This document shows positions 1-11,413 of a DNA stretch of 64,000 bases, piece after piece. The DNA is from Vigna angularis (Eukaryota > Streptophyta > Magnoliopsida > Fabales > Fabaceae), in assembly GCF_016808095.1 (NCBI RefSeq), contig NC_068970.1, forward strand, positions 52,044,130 to 52,108,129, in the 5' to 3' direction. Position numbers and translations under genes: made by a program. The stretch's first letter is position 1. Each line of letters starts with the position of its first letter. A model generated the notes under the pieces. That model was not told where the DNA came from, did not search any database, and worked only from the letters and a program-made list of their open reading frames with translations.

Positions 1-360
1 GTAACACCTGATGTAATGGGCCAAAGTATGGGTATTCTTGGCACTTCGTGATGTATTCATTGGTGTCTTTTCTCAAAGTGGGCTAGTAGTATCCTGGTTT
101 GAGTACTCGTGTAGCCATGCACTGAGCTCTAAAATGCATGTTGCATTGCCTCGGTCTTGACAAACATCTATTGGGCATGTTCTTGATCCAAGCTTATGAG
201 GAGCAGGACAACGAACGTTCTTCTAAAGAGTTTCCCATTCTATATGGTATAGAACGTTGTCTGCCTATATATCGACTTTGCTTATATTAGGTCGACAGGT
301 AGTACGTTGAGAGTCCTCTAACTCAGCATGCCGAGAAGATCTCAAGTAAAGGTTCAATAA
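1..360 (-). pseudogene. Decayed Ty3/gypsy pol fragment (RNase H to integrase zinc-finger junction)
   Basis: Read on the minus strand, this stretch gives an interrupted gypsy-like sequence. A GKLFRRTF-like segment is followed by a LDQEHAQ-like segment, then MATRVLKPGYY, a stop where the family has Trp, then PTLRKDTNEYITKCQ. This is the order found just before and within the H2C2 integrase zinc finger of Ty3/gypsy elements, where the family motif is GYYWP. Several stops and at least one frame change are visible, so it is a relic. The piece continues off the left edge. The lineage is not resolved. Confidence 0.7.
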
Positions 361-1470
361 ATAAATTCCAAGACTGAAACTTGCATAGTTGAATAAATTG
401 AGGAATTAAAAGCACATTCCAAAGCAATTATCAAAACACCAATTTGGAGAGAATGTTTGACAATCTTGTAACTAAATAGAAGTTGTTGACTTGACAACCG
501 TCTAAGAATATGAAATGTGAATTCATTTATGAATGTGAAAGACTAGCATGATTACAAAAATTACCAATCATAATTATAAACATTAATGACAAAAATGCAT
601 GTTACAATTGTAAGTTGCAGAGTAAATATTACTCTACCAAATACATAAATAATAGATTACTTTAATGTATGCTAAGGGTCCATTAAAGTAGAGTATGAGA
701 ACATAAATAACACCATATTTTCATAAAACAATAATATTACTCACATAGATAAAAAAAATGTGGTAAATGTCATCATAGATGACAAATTTTATCTAATATC
801 CAAGTAATACATAATTAAAATTCAAACAAATTTTATTTAATACATAACCTTCCTCTCTAGTTTTGGAAGGAAGCATAAGAAGGTCAATATTGTCCTTCTT
901 AGAGAAAGCTTTATGGTCTTCATCTTACCGTCAATATTTTTAACCATATTCACAGCTTCTTCGTCATTGTAATAAATTATTTTTGAACTACCAAACATAA
1001 CATTCCATTAAAACAGATTAAGAAAATGCTAATAAAAATACAACAAAAACTCAACTTTCAAAAACTTAGCATACCAACCATGAAAATAATACACAAACAA
1101 AAAAAAATCATGATTTTGAGAAACTCATTTCAAACCATCATAGTGGTATAGGAAAATGCTCTAACATATCAAGATTTTTAAAAACTCATTTGAAACCTTT
1201 AATCACAAACTAGCAAACTAGAACTGACCTTCAGAAACTTAGCATACCAACTATGAAACCCGAACAATGTAAAAAAAAACATAACAACAATCACATTTTC
1301 AATACAAACAATGGCGCAGGAAAATGACGAAGAAAACTATCACTTGATTTAACCTAAAGAGTGGCAGCCAAATGAGAAAATTTTTAAGTCATGAATTTCA
1401 TCTTTAAAAATGTAAATATACAACTCAATTTGGTTTTAATATAAGGAATTCAACCTACTAGATAATAGTT
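361..1470. other. AT-rich spacer, no gene seen
   Basis: No open frame of note, no splice-bounded coding stretch and no RNA gene was recognised. Composition is AT-rich with many short poly-A runs. A short near-repeat (around 1066-1080 and 1238-1252, 'aacttagcataccaac' type) hints at local duplication. Confidence 0.5.
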
Positions 1471-1477
1471 ATTGGAA

Positions 1478-1745
1478 AAAAGGTTGATCTAAGTTGTCTT
1501 TGATCGAAGATTGTCTCGTGTTGTTTTCGACCAAAGGTTGATCTGAATCATCTTTAGCGAAAGGTCGACTCGAGTTGTCTTCAAACGAAGGTCAACTAAG
1601 TCGTCTCTAGGGCTTTGTGGCTAAGTTCGAGCTAGTCTGATAAAAGATCAACTAAGTTAATTTCATCGGTAGTCGATTGAGTCTATCCAGCCAAAGATCG
1701 ACCGAGTTGGTTTGACTGATGAGTTGAGTTTGTCCAAATTGAAAG
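1478..1745. repeat. Degenerate tandem minisatellite (tcgacc/gttgtct unit)
   Basis: A unit of roughly 36-40 bp recurs in diverged form. Each copy carries elements like 'aaggttgatct', 'gagttgtctt' and 'cgaccaaag'. About six to seven copies can be followed before the pattern fades. No coding sense is visible. Confidence 0.55.
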
Positions 1746-2073
1746 TTAGCTTGAGTTTACTTAGGTTGACTTCTATTTAGACAAAAGTAAACACCAAATC
1801 GACTAGAATTTAAAGTTGAATCAAAAATCAACTCAATACATATTTAATAGACCTAATAGTTAAATATATTAGATTGATCTTATTGAATTTAATTTTATTG
1901 ACAAAGTAAATTTAATGAGAAAAGCTGACTTAAAATCATAAATAAATTTCAAAAACAACAAATTTAGAATTGTCATATGCAAACACAGTAAATAACTATA
2001 AATTTACGATTATATTTATAACTCAGAAAAATAAACTACTCATACAAATTATATATATATGTAAACTCAAAAA

Positions 2074-2078
<5 letters not shown>

Positions 2079-2118
<40 letters not shown>
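2079..2118. repeat. (TA)n microsatellite
   Basis: Uninterrupted TA dinucleotide run of about 40 bp. Confidence 0.95.
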
Positions 2119-2120
<2 letters not shown>

Positions 2121-2380
2121 GTGGAGATTGAGTAATATGATATAACTGTTGCCAAAACATCTGATAAATAATTATATTTTCAATGTAGTACAAGATTTCA
2201 TTCTAGTACAATTGACCAGTACAAGATTTTCGCTTATGCTAAACTGGCAAAATAGAAAGTACAAAATGGTTGGTGTACTACATTGCACATTCTCTATGTA
2301 AGTTTTACCAACGAAATTCATGTTATATATAACATAAACAAATGCTATAAATTTGTAATAGAACATAAAATGGATCTCCA

Positions 2381-2530
2381 ATGGTTTCGGAAAGTCCCCA
2401 TATCAGAGAAACATCATTGAGTGCAGCGTTGATGAAGTTTCTCTCTCGCTTGTGTTCTCAGGCATATGAAATTGTCATCGACACTGCATTCAATCATGTT
2501 TTTCTGCCAATATGGGATTCTGTGAAGTAA
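2381..2530 (+). CDS. Small hypothetical ORF, 49 residues
   Basis: An ATG-initiated frame of 49 codons ends in TAA. Its composition is ordinary (Leu/Ala/Ser-rich with Arg, Cys and Trp), unlike the low-complexity frames around it, and includes the stretch MKFLSRLCSQAYEIV. I do not recognise the family. A pyrimidine-rich stretch follows at 2553-2610, so it might be an exon or gene relic rather than a complete small gene. No promoter or conserved partner is visible. Confidence 0.2.
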   Translation: MVSESPHIRETSLSAALMKFLSRLCSQAYEIVIDTAFNHVFLPIWDSVK

Positions 2531-3780
2531 AAGGCAACCTTATAAGCAACACAGGTTTTGTTTCTCAATTACTTTTGCCAATTAATTTGAATCTTTTCTG
2601 TTTCTTTTCCTATTTTCAGAAAATTTGAGCAATTTTATGTTGTTCATCCTCAACTGCTATTTCATGCAGTTCAGTGTCTCAAGATCAGTGTGAACACAAT
2701 TACTTCTTTTAAACTATTATCCAAACTTTTTCGTAGATGTAAAGTTCATTATACTTTCAAATCAATAAAATTTATATCAAATCTCCTAATGAAACTTAGA
2801 TGAAAAGAACTGTACCTTTACAAATTTTACTGGTAAATCATTGAATGAGGAAATTCCCAAGAATAATATTATTTACTTGCAAAGTCCAATATTAGGTTTC
2901 TTGAATGCTGCTTTTTGGTAAACGTTGTCATAATAGAAAGGCATATAAAACTGAGGGTTTATAAAACACAGATCTCCAACAGTTAAAACGTCAAATGTTG
3001 GCACTTTCACATACTCATGCTTTATCAACTAAGCTATGTCTTTAATGTCTTAGGTTAGAACTAGGTTGCTGCAATGTCACTATTCTGATGGAGAAAAAGG
3101 TTTTTTTTTTTTTTTTAGAGTTTAGCCAACATGGTTTGTGAGTATACAAGAGAGATGATTGTGATTTTTTTTTATGTTTTACCTTTTAAAGAAAAACAAA
3201 TTATGACTTTTTTTTTCAATCACTGTATTTTTTTAAAGGAATTCTTTTAAACACGTTTAAAACAAAGGAAACAAAAAAAAAGTTTAAATTTTTTGTCATC
3301 AATACAAAGGAAACCAACTTTGTTAATTTCCTCGTAACATTAGTTGGATAACTTCTTGCAAAAATGAAACTCTATTCTCTTTTAGTTTTTTTTTTGTCAG
3401 TAAGTTGATTTTTCTTTTATCTAAACTTGACTATGATTTAAAAACCCTTTAAAACTTGAAAATAAGATTGGCATGTAAAATTTTTCTATTAATCAATATA
3501 TTATAATAGCTATCTTCATTACGTTTTGCAAATAGTTACTGGGATTTATGAGACTTTTTTACTGTATTCATAATTCTTGTGGTGACAAAGTTGTAGTATG
3601 CCCAAAATTACTAAACCATTTTTTGAACATTTTGAAAATTGAAAGCTTTTCTTTGCACCTCCAATCGTTTCTAAATATACTTTCATTTTTATTTTAAATC
3701 TCAAAATCATCTTTTATCAAAATTTTTTTTTAACTTAAAGTAGCTATTTTTAAAGTTTTTCTCTCCATTCAAAAAACCCT
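2531..3780. other. AT-rich spacer, no gene seen
   Basis: Long T- and A-runs, including poly-T tracts near 3101-3115, and scattered short frames only. Nothing coding or structured was recognised. Confidence 0.5.
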
Positions 3781-3784
3781 ACAC

Positions 3785-4215
3785 TCCAATTTTTGTGTTT
3801 CAATATATTTTGAAATTCGTTGAAAGATTTTTCAAAGACTTCAATAGATTGCAAAATTCGTTCATGTCTTTAACAAATTTTGAAATCCGTTGAAGTCTTT
3901 AATGAATTTTGAAATCTGTTTAGACCTTAATAAATTTTCAAATTCGTTAAGATTTTCAATGAATTTCAAAATTTGTTAAAGTATCGACAAATTTTTAAAT
4001 TTATTAAAGATTTTGACGAATTTAAAAATTCGTTGATGTTTGAACGAATTTCAAAATCCATTGAAGTCTTTGTAAAAAAATTTGAAATTCGTTAAAGTCT
4101 TTGAGAAATTCTTTAACGAATTTTGAAAATTTATTATAAAGTCTGCGAAATCTTTTGAGATCTTTAATAAATTTTGAAATCTAAAACCTAAATAAATTTT
4201 TAAAATTTGTTGAAT
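3785..4215. repeat. Degenerate minisatellite, about 30 bp unit
   Basis: A unit resembling 'ttgaaattcgttgaagtctt' plus about ten more AT-rich bases recurs about a dozen times with many substitutions. The order is recurrent: gaattt-tgaaat-cgttgaag-tctttaa. It is non-coding. Confidence 0.7.
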
Positions 4216-4364
4216 ATACATTAATTACTGTCTACAATCTCACTTACTGAGAACTAATTTTAGAAATTAGAAGTGTTGGAAGAAACTTTTTAGAGATAAA
4301 CGTCCTTGAAAATTAAAAAAAAAAACTTATAAATAAGTGAATTAGTAAACCAACTCATTTAATT

Positions 4365-4487
4365 CACCAACCCGTGATGAGTCGAGCTAGGTTCGAATTT
4401 TGTCAACTAGCTTATAAGTGAGCCGGATTTAGTTGACTCACTAAATGACCAACTCGTGGGTTGAACCGAGTTATGCATTTTGACAGT
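4365..4487. repeat. Possible hAT-type terminus
   Basis: The segment has alternating 'gagt/ctcgt' blocks (ccaactcgtgggttgaacc and neighbours) and ends in 'cattttgacagttct'. That is the look of legume hAT ends, whose outer bases resemble the TIR of the clean element at 36.6 kb. No opposite end or target duplication was found, so this is only a suggestion. Confidence 0.3.
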
Positions 4488-4489
4488 TC

Positions 4490-7400
4490 TAAGTAGTATA
4501 TCATGCATCTATATAGGAGTGAATTTTCTAGAAAAGGTTTTGAATTTATAAATTTCTTCATTCCTTGAATAGAAAGTACCTAAAGAATTTTGGCTTTGAA
4601 AGATAATGGTCCTTGCCCTTTAGAATGTTCATGGTGATAAATTTTCATTAAATTAATGTAAACAAAAAAAAATTGTATAGCTCTTTTTTCCGTAAGTATC
4701 ATGGGTTTCAAAATTAGGATCTGATTACAAATTACAAATACATTTGTAAATTATTCCTGTAGTAGTAAAAATGCATAACAAAACTGTGAAAAAAATATAT
4801 TATATTATAAACATGTCTTTATCCTTTAATATCAACGTTTTTGTTTATAAAAATTGAACTCCAGAGACAAATTTGCCTGTCAACCTATTACCATAATTAA
4901 AATAGTTTATTAATTTCAACTAATAATCTGCTTTCAGAGTTATATTGAAGCATAAGAAAGAAGGACAACAATCAAATTTTAATCTTGATCCTTGAAAAAT
5001 GCATGGAAGATGTTACAACAAATGTATTATAGCTTCAGTCATTATTTTTTCCATTTTCTTTTCTTCCTTCACTCTTCTTCCTATATCATATTTAATAAAT
5101 ACCACATTATTTTATCACATTATTTAAGAGTTGAAGTCTAAACCAATTTAAATATTTTTTTTCTTTTTATTTTTTAAAATAATTTTTAAAAATAAAATTG
5201 TGATAAAATTTCTTACTTTAAAATAAATCATATTCCAAAAATTTATTAATGTTATTTAATAAATTGAAATATTAACACTTATCATATGTAATAATTGATA
5301 TTAACAATATTATTCCAAGAAAATATAATTTTTTTTTCAATAGAATGATAGGTCACTTCATATAATTTTATCACATTCTCATCCATAATTTATAAGGCTT
5401 AATTATGATTACATCATTCCTATTATTATTCTAACTTAAATAAAAAGGCATTCTTTTATATAAGTATAAAAAGTAAGTGATATAAAACAAGTATTTTAGT
5501 AGTGTAGCCTAGGGTAATAAAAGCACGTTTATGTAATTCCACTTGTCAAAGCTTCTCTTATTCAATATGAAAGTTACTAGAAGTGCCAACAATAGGTTTA
5601 TATCTCACTAGCATGGACCCAACTATTAATATTTGATGTGATGTTATTGGCTCCATAGTTCTTTTACTTCCAATAAAACGAAAAAGAATACTTAACCTAA
5701 CATTGCCATGCTTTAGGTTCAATGAGATTAAATGAAAAAGAAAACAATGAGGTACTTGAGACTGCTTTCGAATATAGTTACTGTATTTGAATGTGATGCT
5801 ATTTTTTTATTATGGACTTTAACATTTTTAACTATCACAATTATATTATTTAATGTTTTAAATAAAAACTTTCTAATAGTATTTTCATAAGATTCAATTC
5901 TTTTGTTAGACCAGCAATTAATAAAATTAATCTTTGTTTAGAGTTTCGCAGCATTTATAATTTCCTGTTCAAATTAATGCAGGCAACTGCAGAAGTATTT
6001 ATGTTGAAACAATAGGCGACTTATTTATTCCCAAAACTTTCAGAAAAATTCAGATAAAATATAAATAGTACTACAGCTTTGATATTATAACAAAAAATGT
6101 GGTGCAATTACACATTCTGAGTACTTCCAGCATGATATAACATGATTGAGAGGTGAATTTGTTGTTTAAATATGACATGATATGACATTACTTTTCAAAG
6201 GCATAGTAAGATATTTGGTTTTATGTTTGTCCATATGAATAAACATGATGTGAAAGAGGTTAAGTTCTGAAATGGATGTTAATTTTTGGAAGAATGAATC
6301 TTTAACTTTGGATAGAGAAATACTCTGAATGCAACACTACATAGCATCTTCATACTCTGATTTATATGGAATCAAAAGTCCAACAACAATGGACAACCAA
6401 ACAATTCAAATTGGTAGGGGTCAATATTCCATGATGAAAGATTCTCTTTACATCAGAAGTGTGCTGCAGCATCACAGTACTGTATCTGCATTTCATTGTG
6501 AGTCTCAGCCCAATACTTTAATAAAATTTACATGCAAGAACAATGGGCTTTATAACTTTATCAAACCATAGAAGATTTTGCAGCCAAAAAAGTTCATCTC
6601 TAGCACAAAGGAATGGATGTAAAGACTTGATGAATTTCTGATATCTTGTGATTTTCCAGTTTCTATTATAAGCCATATGTTAAAAAAACTAAGATTGATT
6701 GAATTGAGTGGGATTATTACCAAAGACAAATTTTCATCTTGATGTTATACTCATTACTTTTATATTGTTTAAATTAAAACGATTTTGTACCAACTATCCA
6801 AGTAGTTAATAATTAAAACCTAGAATGTTAAAGAAGACAATGTTAAATGGGAAATTGCTTCTAACTTTTTTCAACTTCCCTCTTTCAATTAAGTAATTCA
6901 CCACACAAAAATATAATGCAAATCAAGTTGAAACAAAAGAGCATACTCTCACACTGATCCTGTGCAAGTAAAAACTCAATATGTTGGAGAAGATAAAAAC
7001 ATAATTAGTTCATCAAAACACTACTACAGAGCAAAGGCAGAAACCTTTGTTATAGTGTAAATAATCAAAGACTGCTACTAAACACGTTGATCACTGCATA
7101 GTCCATTCATGAATTTAGGCACATAACTTAAATCAAAAGTGATTGATCAGAAGCAGAATTATACATTGCTACATATCTGGCGGTTGATTTCAGCCCAAGA
7201 AACTAAAAAAAGTAGAAATCTACTGAAGGAATAATTCCAAAGATTGAGTTACATAATTTGGAAAAAACCGGTTAAGAAACCAAGATAAAAAAAATAAGAA
7301 AAATAAAATAAAATCTACATTTTGACAGAAACACTTAGCATTCAGATTGAGTGATGATAAGATCACAAGATTTGGATTAGTCCTGTTCTTTTCTGATGCA
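4490..7400. other. AT-rich intergenic spacer upstream of the JmjC gene
   Basis: An 80-codon frame occurs at 6329-6571, but it is rich in Ser/His/Asn with no recognisable motif, and I do not call it a gene. The rest is non-coding AT-rich DNA without clear repeats. Confidence 0.5.
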
Positions 7401-7584
7401 ATCAGCGAAGATTAAGAGACCAAACAGGACTTTGCAATTGAAAATAATTACTGGAACATGCCATTGCCAAGGCCATTCATTCTCACTGTTCTGTTTTTTG
7501 TTCCCAATAAATGACAACAAAGACTCTCTTTTTGGGCCTGAAAAACAGAAAAACCCTTTTTTTCTCTCTTCCTCTGCGCTCTCT

Positions 7585-7607
7585 GCAGAGAAACACGGTT
7601 TCTCTGC
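7585..7607 (+). promoter_or_regulatory. Hairpin in the JmjC gene 5' leader
   Basis: Perfect 10-bp inverted repeat gcagagaaac / gtttctctgc with a 3-base loop, about 60 bp before the chosen start codon. It sits in a CT-rich leader typical of a plant 5' UTR. If transcribed, it would form a stable stem in front of the initiation codon. Whether it is in the mRNA is unknown. Confidence 0.45.
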
Positions 7608-7666
7608 GCGCAAAGGTGAAAAAAATTAAAAAAAAAATTCCCAATTCTCTCCGAAAACCGAAATCA

Positions 7667-10600
7667 ATGACGAAAAAACCGAAGGCGGAGGGAGCGGAGG
7701 AGCCTTTGCCGGACCACCTCCGGTGTGGGCGCACCGACGGCCGGCAATGGCGGTGCCGGCGGAGAGTGAAGGACAGTCTGAAGCTGTGCGAGATTCACTA
7801 CCTCCAAGGTCGTCATCGGCAGTACAAGGAGAAGGTTCCCGAGTCCTTGAAGCTTCACCGGAAGCGCAAGACGAGCGACGAGGAGCCTAGTGCTGTGGAC
7901 AATGTCGAATCTAGGGCACGGAGAACCTCGAGAATCGTGAAGAAGAAGCGCAGGCTTTCGGAGGGTCCCGAGTCGCTGGTGGCGGCGACTCCTTCTCTCG
8001 CGAAGAAGAAGGCGCCGAAGCAGGGCGATATGCAGTTGGAGCTCATAAGGATGGTTCTCAAGAGAGAGGCGGAGAAGAAGAACAAAAACAACAAGGGTAA
8101 GAAGAAAAATAAGAAGAAGAACAAGAAGAAGAAGAAAAAAGAGGAGGAAGAGGAATTGTGTTACGGTGAAGGGGAGTTGAGGAGGGAATTGCCGAATGGT
8201 GTGATGGAAATCTCTCCGGCTTCGCCTACTCGTGATTACGACAATGTGGCTTCGCATTGTGACGTGAAAGTTGGTGTTGATTCTAGAACTGTTACTCCGC
8301 GTTACTTTAGGTCCAAGAATGTTGATAGAGTCCCTGCGGGGAAGTTGCAGGTGTGTTTTGCCCGATATTATTTGCACTCACAGTTCTAACTAACTGACCG
8401 GTTGTGAGTTTTGTTTTTGGGAGTTTTGAATTTTTTTTATCCGTGGTGTAGATTGCGCCGTATGGATCGAACTTGAAGAAGGGTACCAAGGGTAAGAGGA
8501 AGAAGTGTCATTGGTGCCAGAGAAGCGAGTCTTGCAATCTGATCCAGTGTTCGAGCTGTGAGAGGGAGTTTTTCTGCATGGATTGCATTAAAGAGCGGTT
8601 TGTTATTGTTGAACTCACTTAACTCTCTCAATTTTGAGCATGAGAATGAGAATGAACCTTTGTGAAATCATCTGTGTGTGCTTGTTCCAATGTTTGATGT
8701 TGTGTTGAATTTTTGCTTTGCTATGTTCGTATCTTCATGTGCAAAGTTCTTTGTCTGCATTCTGGGGTATTTATGATTTATTTCCATTTGAGAAGTTGCT
8801 GATTTTGATTCTTTAGGGCCTCACCTGTGATCAAACTTTTGAGGCCATGCTGAAGCATGAATTTGAGACACGTGGTTTGATCAATTAATTGCCTAGCTAG
8901 AGATTCTTCTAGTAATTTGTAATGTTGTTAAATAACCATTGTTGAGCCACCGTAATGTTATAATTTGGCGGTTTTTTTACCCTTCCACCATTGGTTAAAT
9001 GAAGGAAGGCCCGCTATGGCGATGCCATAGGCCGCAATGGCATGTTTATAAGGTTGAGTTTTTGCCTTCCATCATATTCTGCCATTGATATTTCCACAGC
9101 TATTCCTTAGAGCAAAGGATGCCCCTTTTTATGTAGTTAAGATAGATGTGCGTGATGTTTATCCCTCTCAACGGTGTTTAATATGAATAATTAAAATTTA
9201 CAAAGGAAATAATAATTTAATGCAAATAGAGTCATTCTTTGTTTTTGCTAATTTTAAGAAATGATAGTAGTAGAAGGATCAATAGTGATTAGTGCTTACA
9301 TGTTTACCAATATAATTTTTTTTTCTGTTCCTTTTAGATTGGGAATCAGATCATAATCATAATATGAGACATTTGTCAATATTTGTCTATACAAATTTAG
9401 GTATTTGGACACTCAAAATGAAGTTAAGAAGGCATGTCCAGTTTGTCGTGGAGCTTGCACTTGTAAGGATTGCTCAGCAAGTCAATGTAAAGACAGTGAA
9501 AGTAAGGTCTGACATCAAACATGAACACGCTTATGCTTTAATAGTGTTTTATTAATAGCATATATCGACACTTCGGTTTATGACCTGTTCTTTTCAGGAA
9601 TATTTGACTGGTAAGAGCAGCGTTGATAGAATATTGCATTTTCATTATTTGATCTGCATGCTCCTTCCAGTACTAAAGCATATAAGTGAAGATCAGAATA
9701 TTGAGCTAGAAACAGAAGCAAAAGTTAAAGGTGTAATTTTTGTTATTCCAATGTTGATTTTTTCTGAAGCAGCATTTTGTTTATTATAAAACATGTATCT
9801 TAGATGCCTTTGTTTGCGACAGGAAAAAATATTTCTGATATTCAAATCAAGCAGGTTGAATTTGGCTGCAATGAGAAAAATTATTGGTAAGTTATCTTCT
9901 CTAGGGTGGGTGCTGTTGAGAAAAGTGATATGATTTTCTGGTGCTTCTTGTTAACTAATGTAAACCTTGTCGCAGCAATCACTGCAAGACACCCATTTTG
10001 GATCTCCATAGAAGCTGTCCGAGCTGTTCATATAGCCTATGCTCAAGTTGTTGTCTGGAATTAAGTCAGGGAAAAGCATCTGGAGAAATTAACTTATCTA
10101 CATTCAATCGACCTGATAAAATGAAAAGTAGCATTGCTAGTGAGAGCCAGGATTTGGACGAGAAGCCCATATCTAGTAGCAATTTAACCGATACTTCAAT
10201 ATTGACTGAGTGGACAAATTGTAATGGCATTGATACTCTCTCATGCCCTCCTAGAGAATATGGTGGTTGTGGTAATAGCCACCTTGAGTTGAGATCTGTT
10301 TTCCCCTCCAATTGGATCAAAGAGATGGAAGTAAAGGCAGAAGAAATTGTTTGCAGCTATGACTTTCCTGAAACTTCGGATAAAAGTTCAAGCTGCTCAT
10401 TGTGTTTTGACACCGATCATAATACTAACAGATACAAGCAGTTGCAAGAAGCAGCTTTAAGAGAAGATTCCAATGATAATTACTTGTTTTGTCCGACTCT
10501 GTTGGACATAAGTGGTGATAACTTTGAGCACTTTCAGAAACACTGGGGAAAAGGTCATCCTATAGTGGTTCAAGATGTTCTCCAAAGTACATCAAACCTC

Positions 10601-11278
10601 AGCTGGGATCCACTGATCATGTTCTGTACTTATCTTGAGCAGAATATTACGAGATATGAGAATAATAAAAATGTACTTGAATCTTGTTTGGATTGGTGGG
10701 ATGTAAGTATACCAACTAATTTTATATTGTATGTCTCACAATTCTTTTAAATTAATTTGTTCGACTGATGCTGTTATTTGACTGAAAAGAGTTATAACTA
10801 TCTTACGATAATATTTATTCAATTCAATGCATTTTTATATTGTGGACTGAAATTTTGTGTATAGTTATTGACACCATTGAACCAAGTTGCAATTGTTGAA
10901 AGAGTGTTATTATTGGCAGGTTGAAATTAACATTAGGCAGTACTTTACTGGGTCTGTAAAACGCCGTCCTCAAAGAAATACTTGGCATGAGATGCTCAAA
11001 CTAAGGGGGTGGCTTTCTTCCCAAATATTCAAAGAGCTGTTTCCAGCTCATTTTGCTGAGGTAATTGATACTCTACCAGTTCAAGAATACATGCATCCCT
11101 TGTCAGGCCTTCTGAATTTAGCTGCAAATTTGCCACATGGGAGTGCAAAACATGATATTGGACCATATCTCTATATTTCTTATGGCTCTGCTGACAAAGA
11201 AACTGATTCTGTGACAACACTCTGCTATGACCCATATGATGTGGTATGTGTCCTTCCTTATTGTGTTACACATCATTT

Positions 11279-11323
<45 letters not shown>

Positions 11324-11347
11324 CTATATATATGTATATGTATATAT

Positions 11348-11413
<66 letters not shown>

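Noticed and set aside
6329..6571. 80-codon forward frame
   Set aside because: No motif, no splice partners, and the surroundings are spacer DNA.
7664..8377. 237-codon minus-strand frame opposite JmjC exon 1
   Set aside because: Shadow of the coding strand; its Leu/Phe run mirrors the Lys-rich tract.
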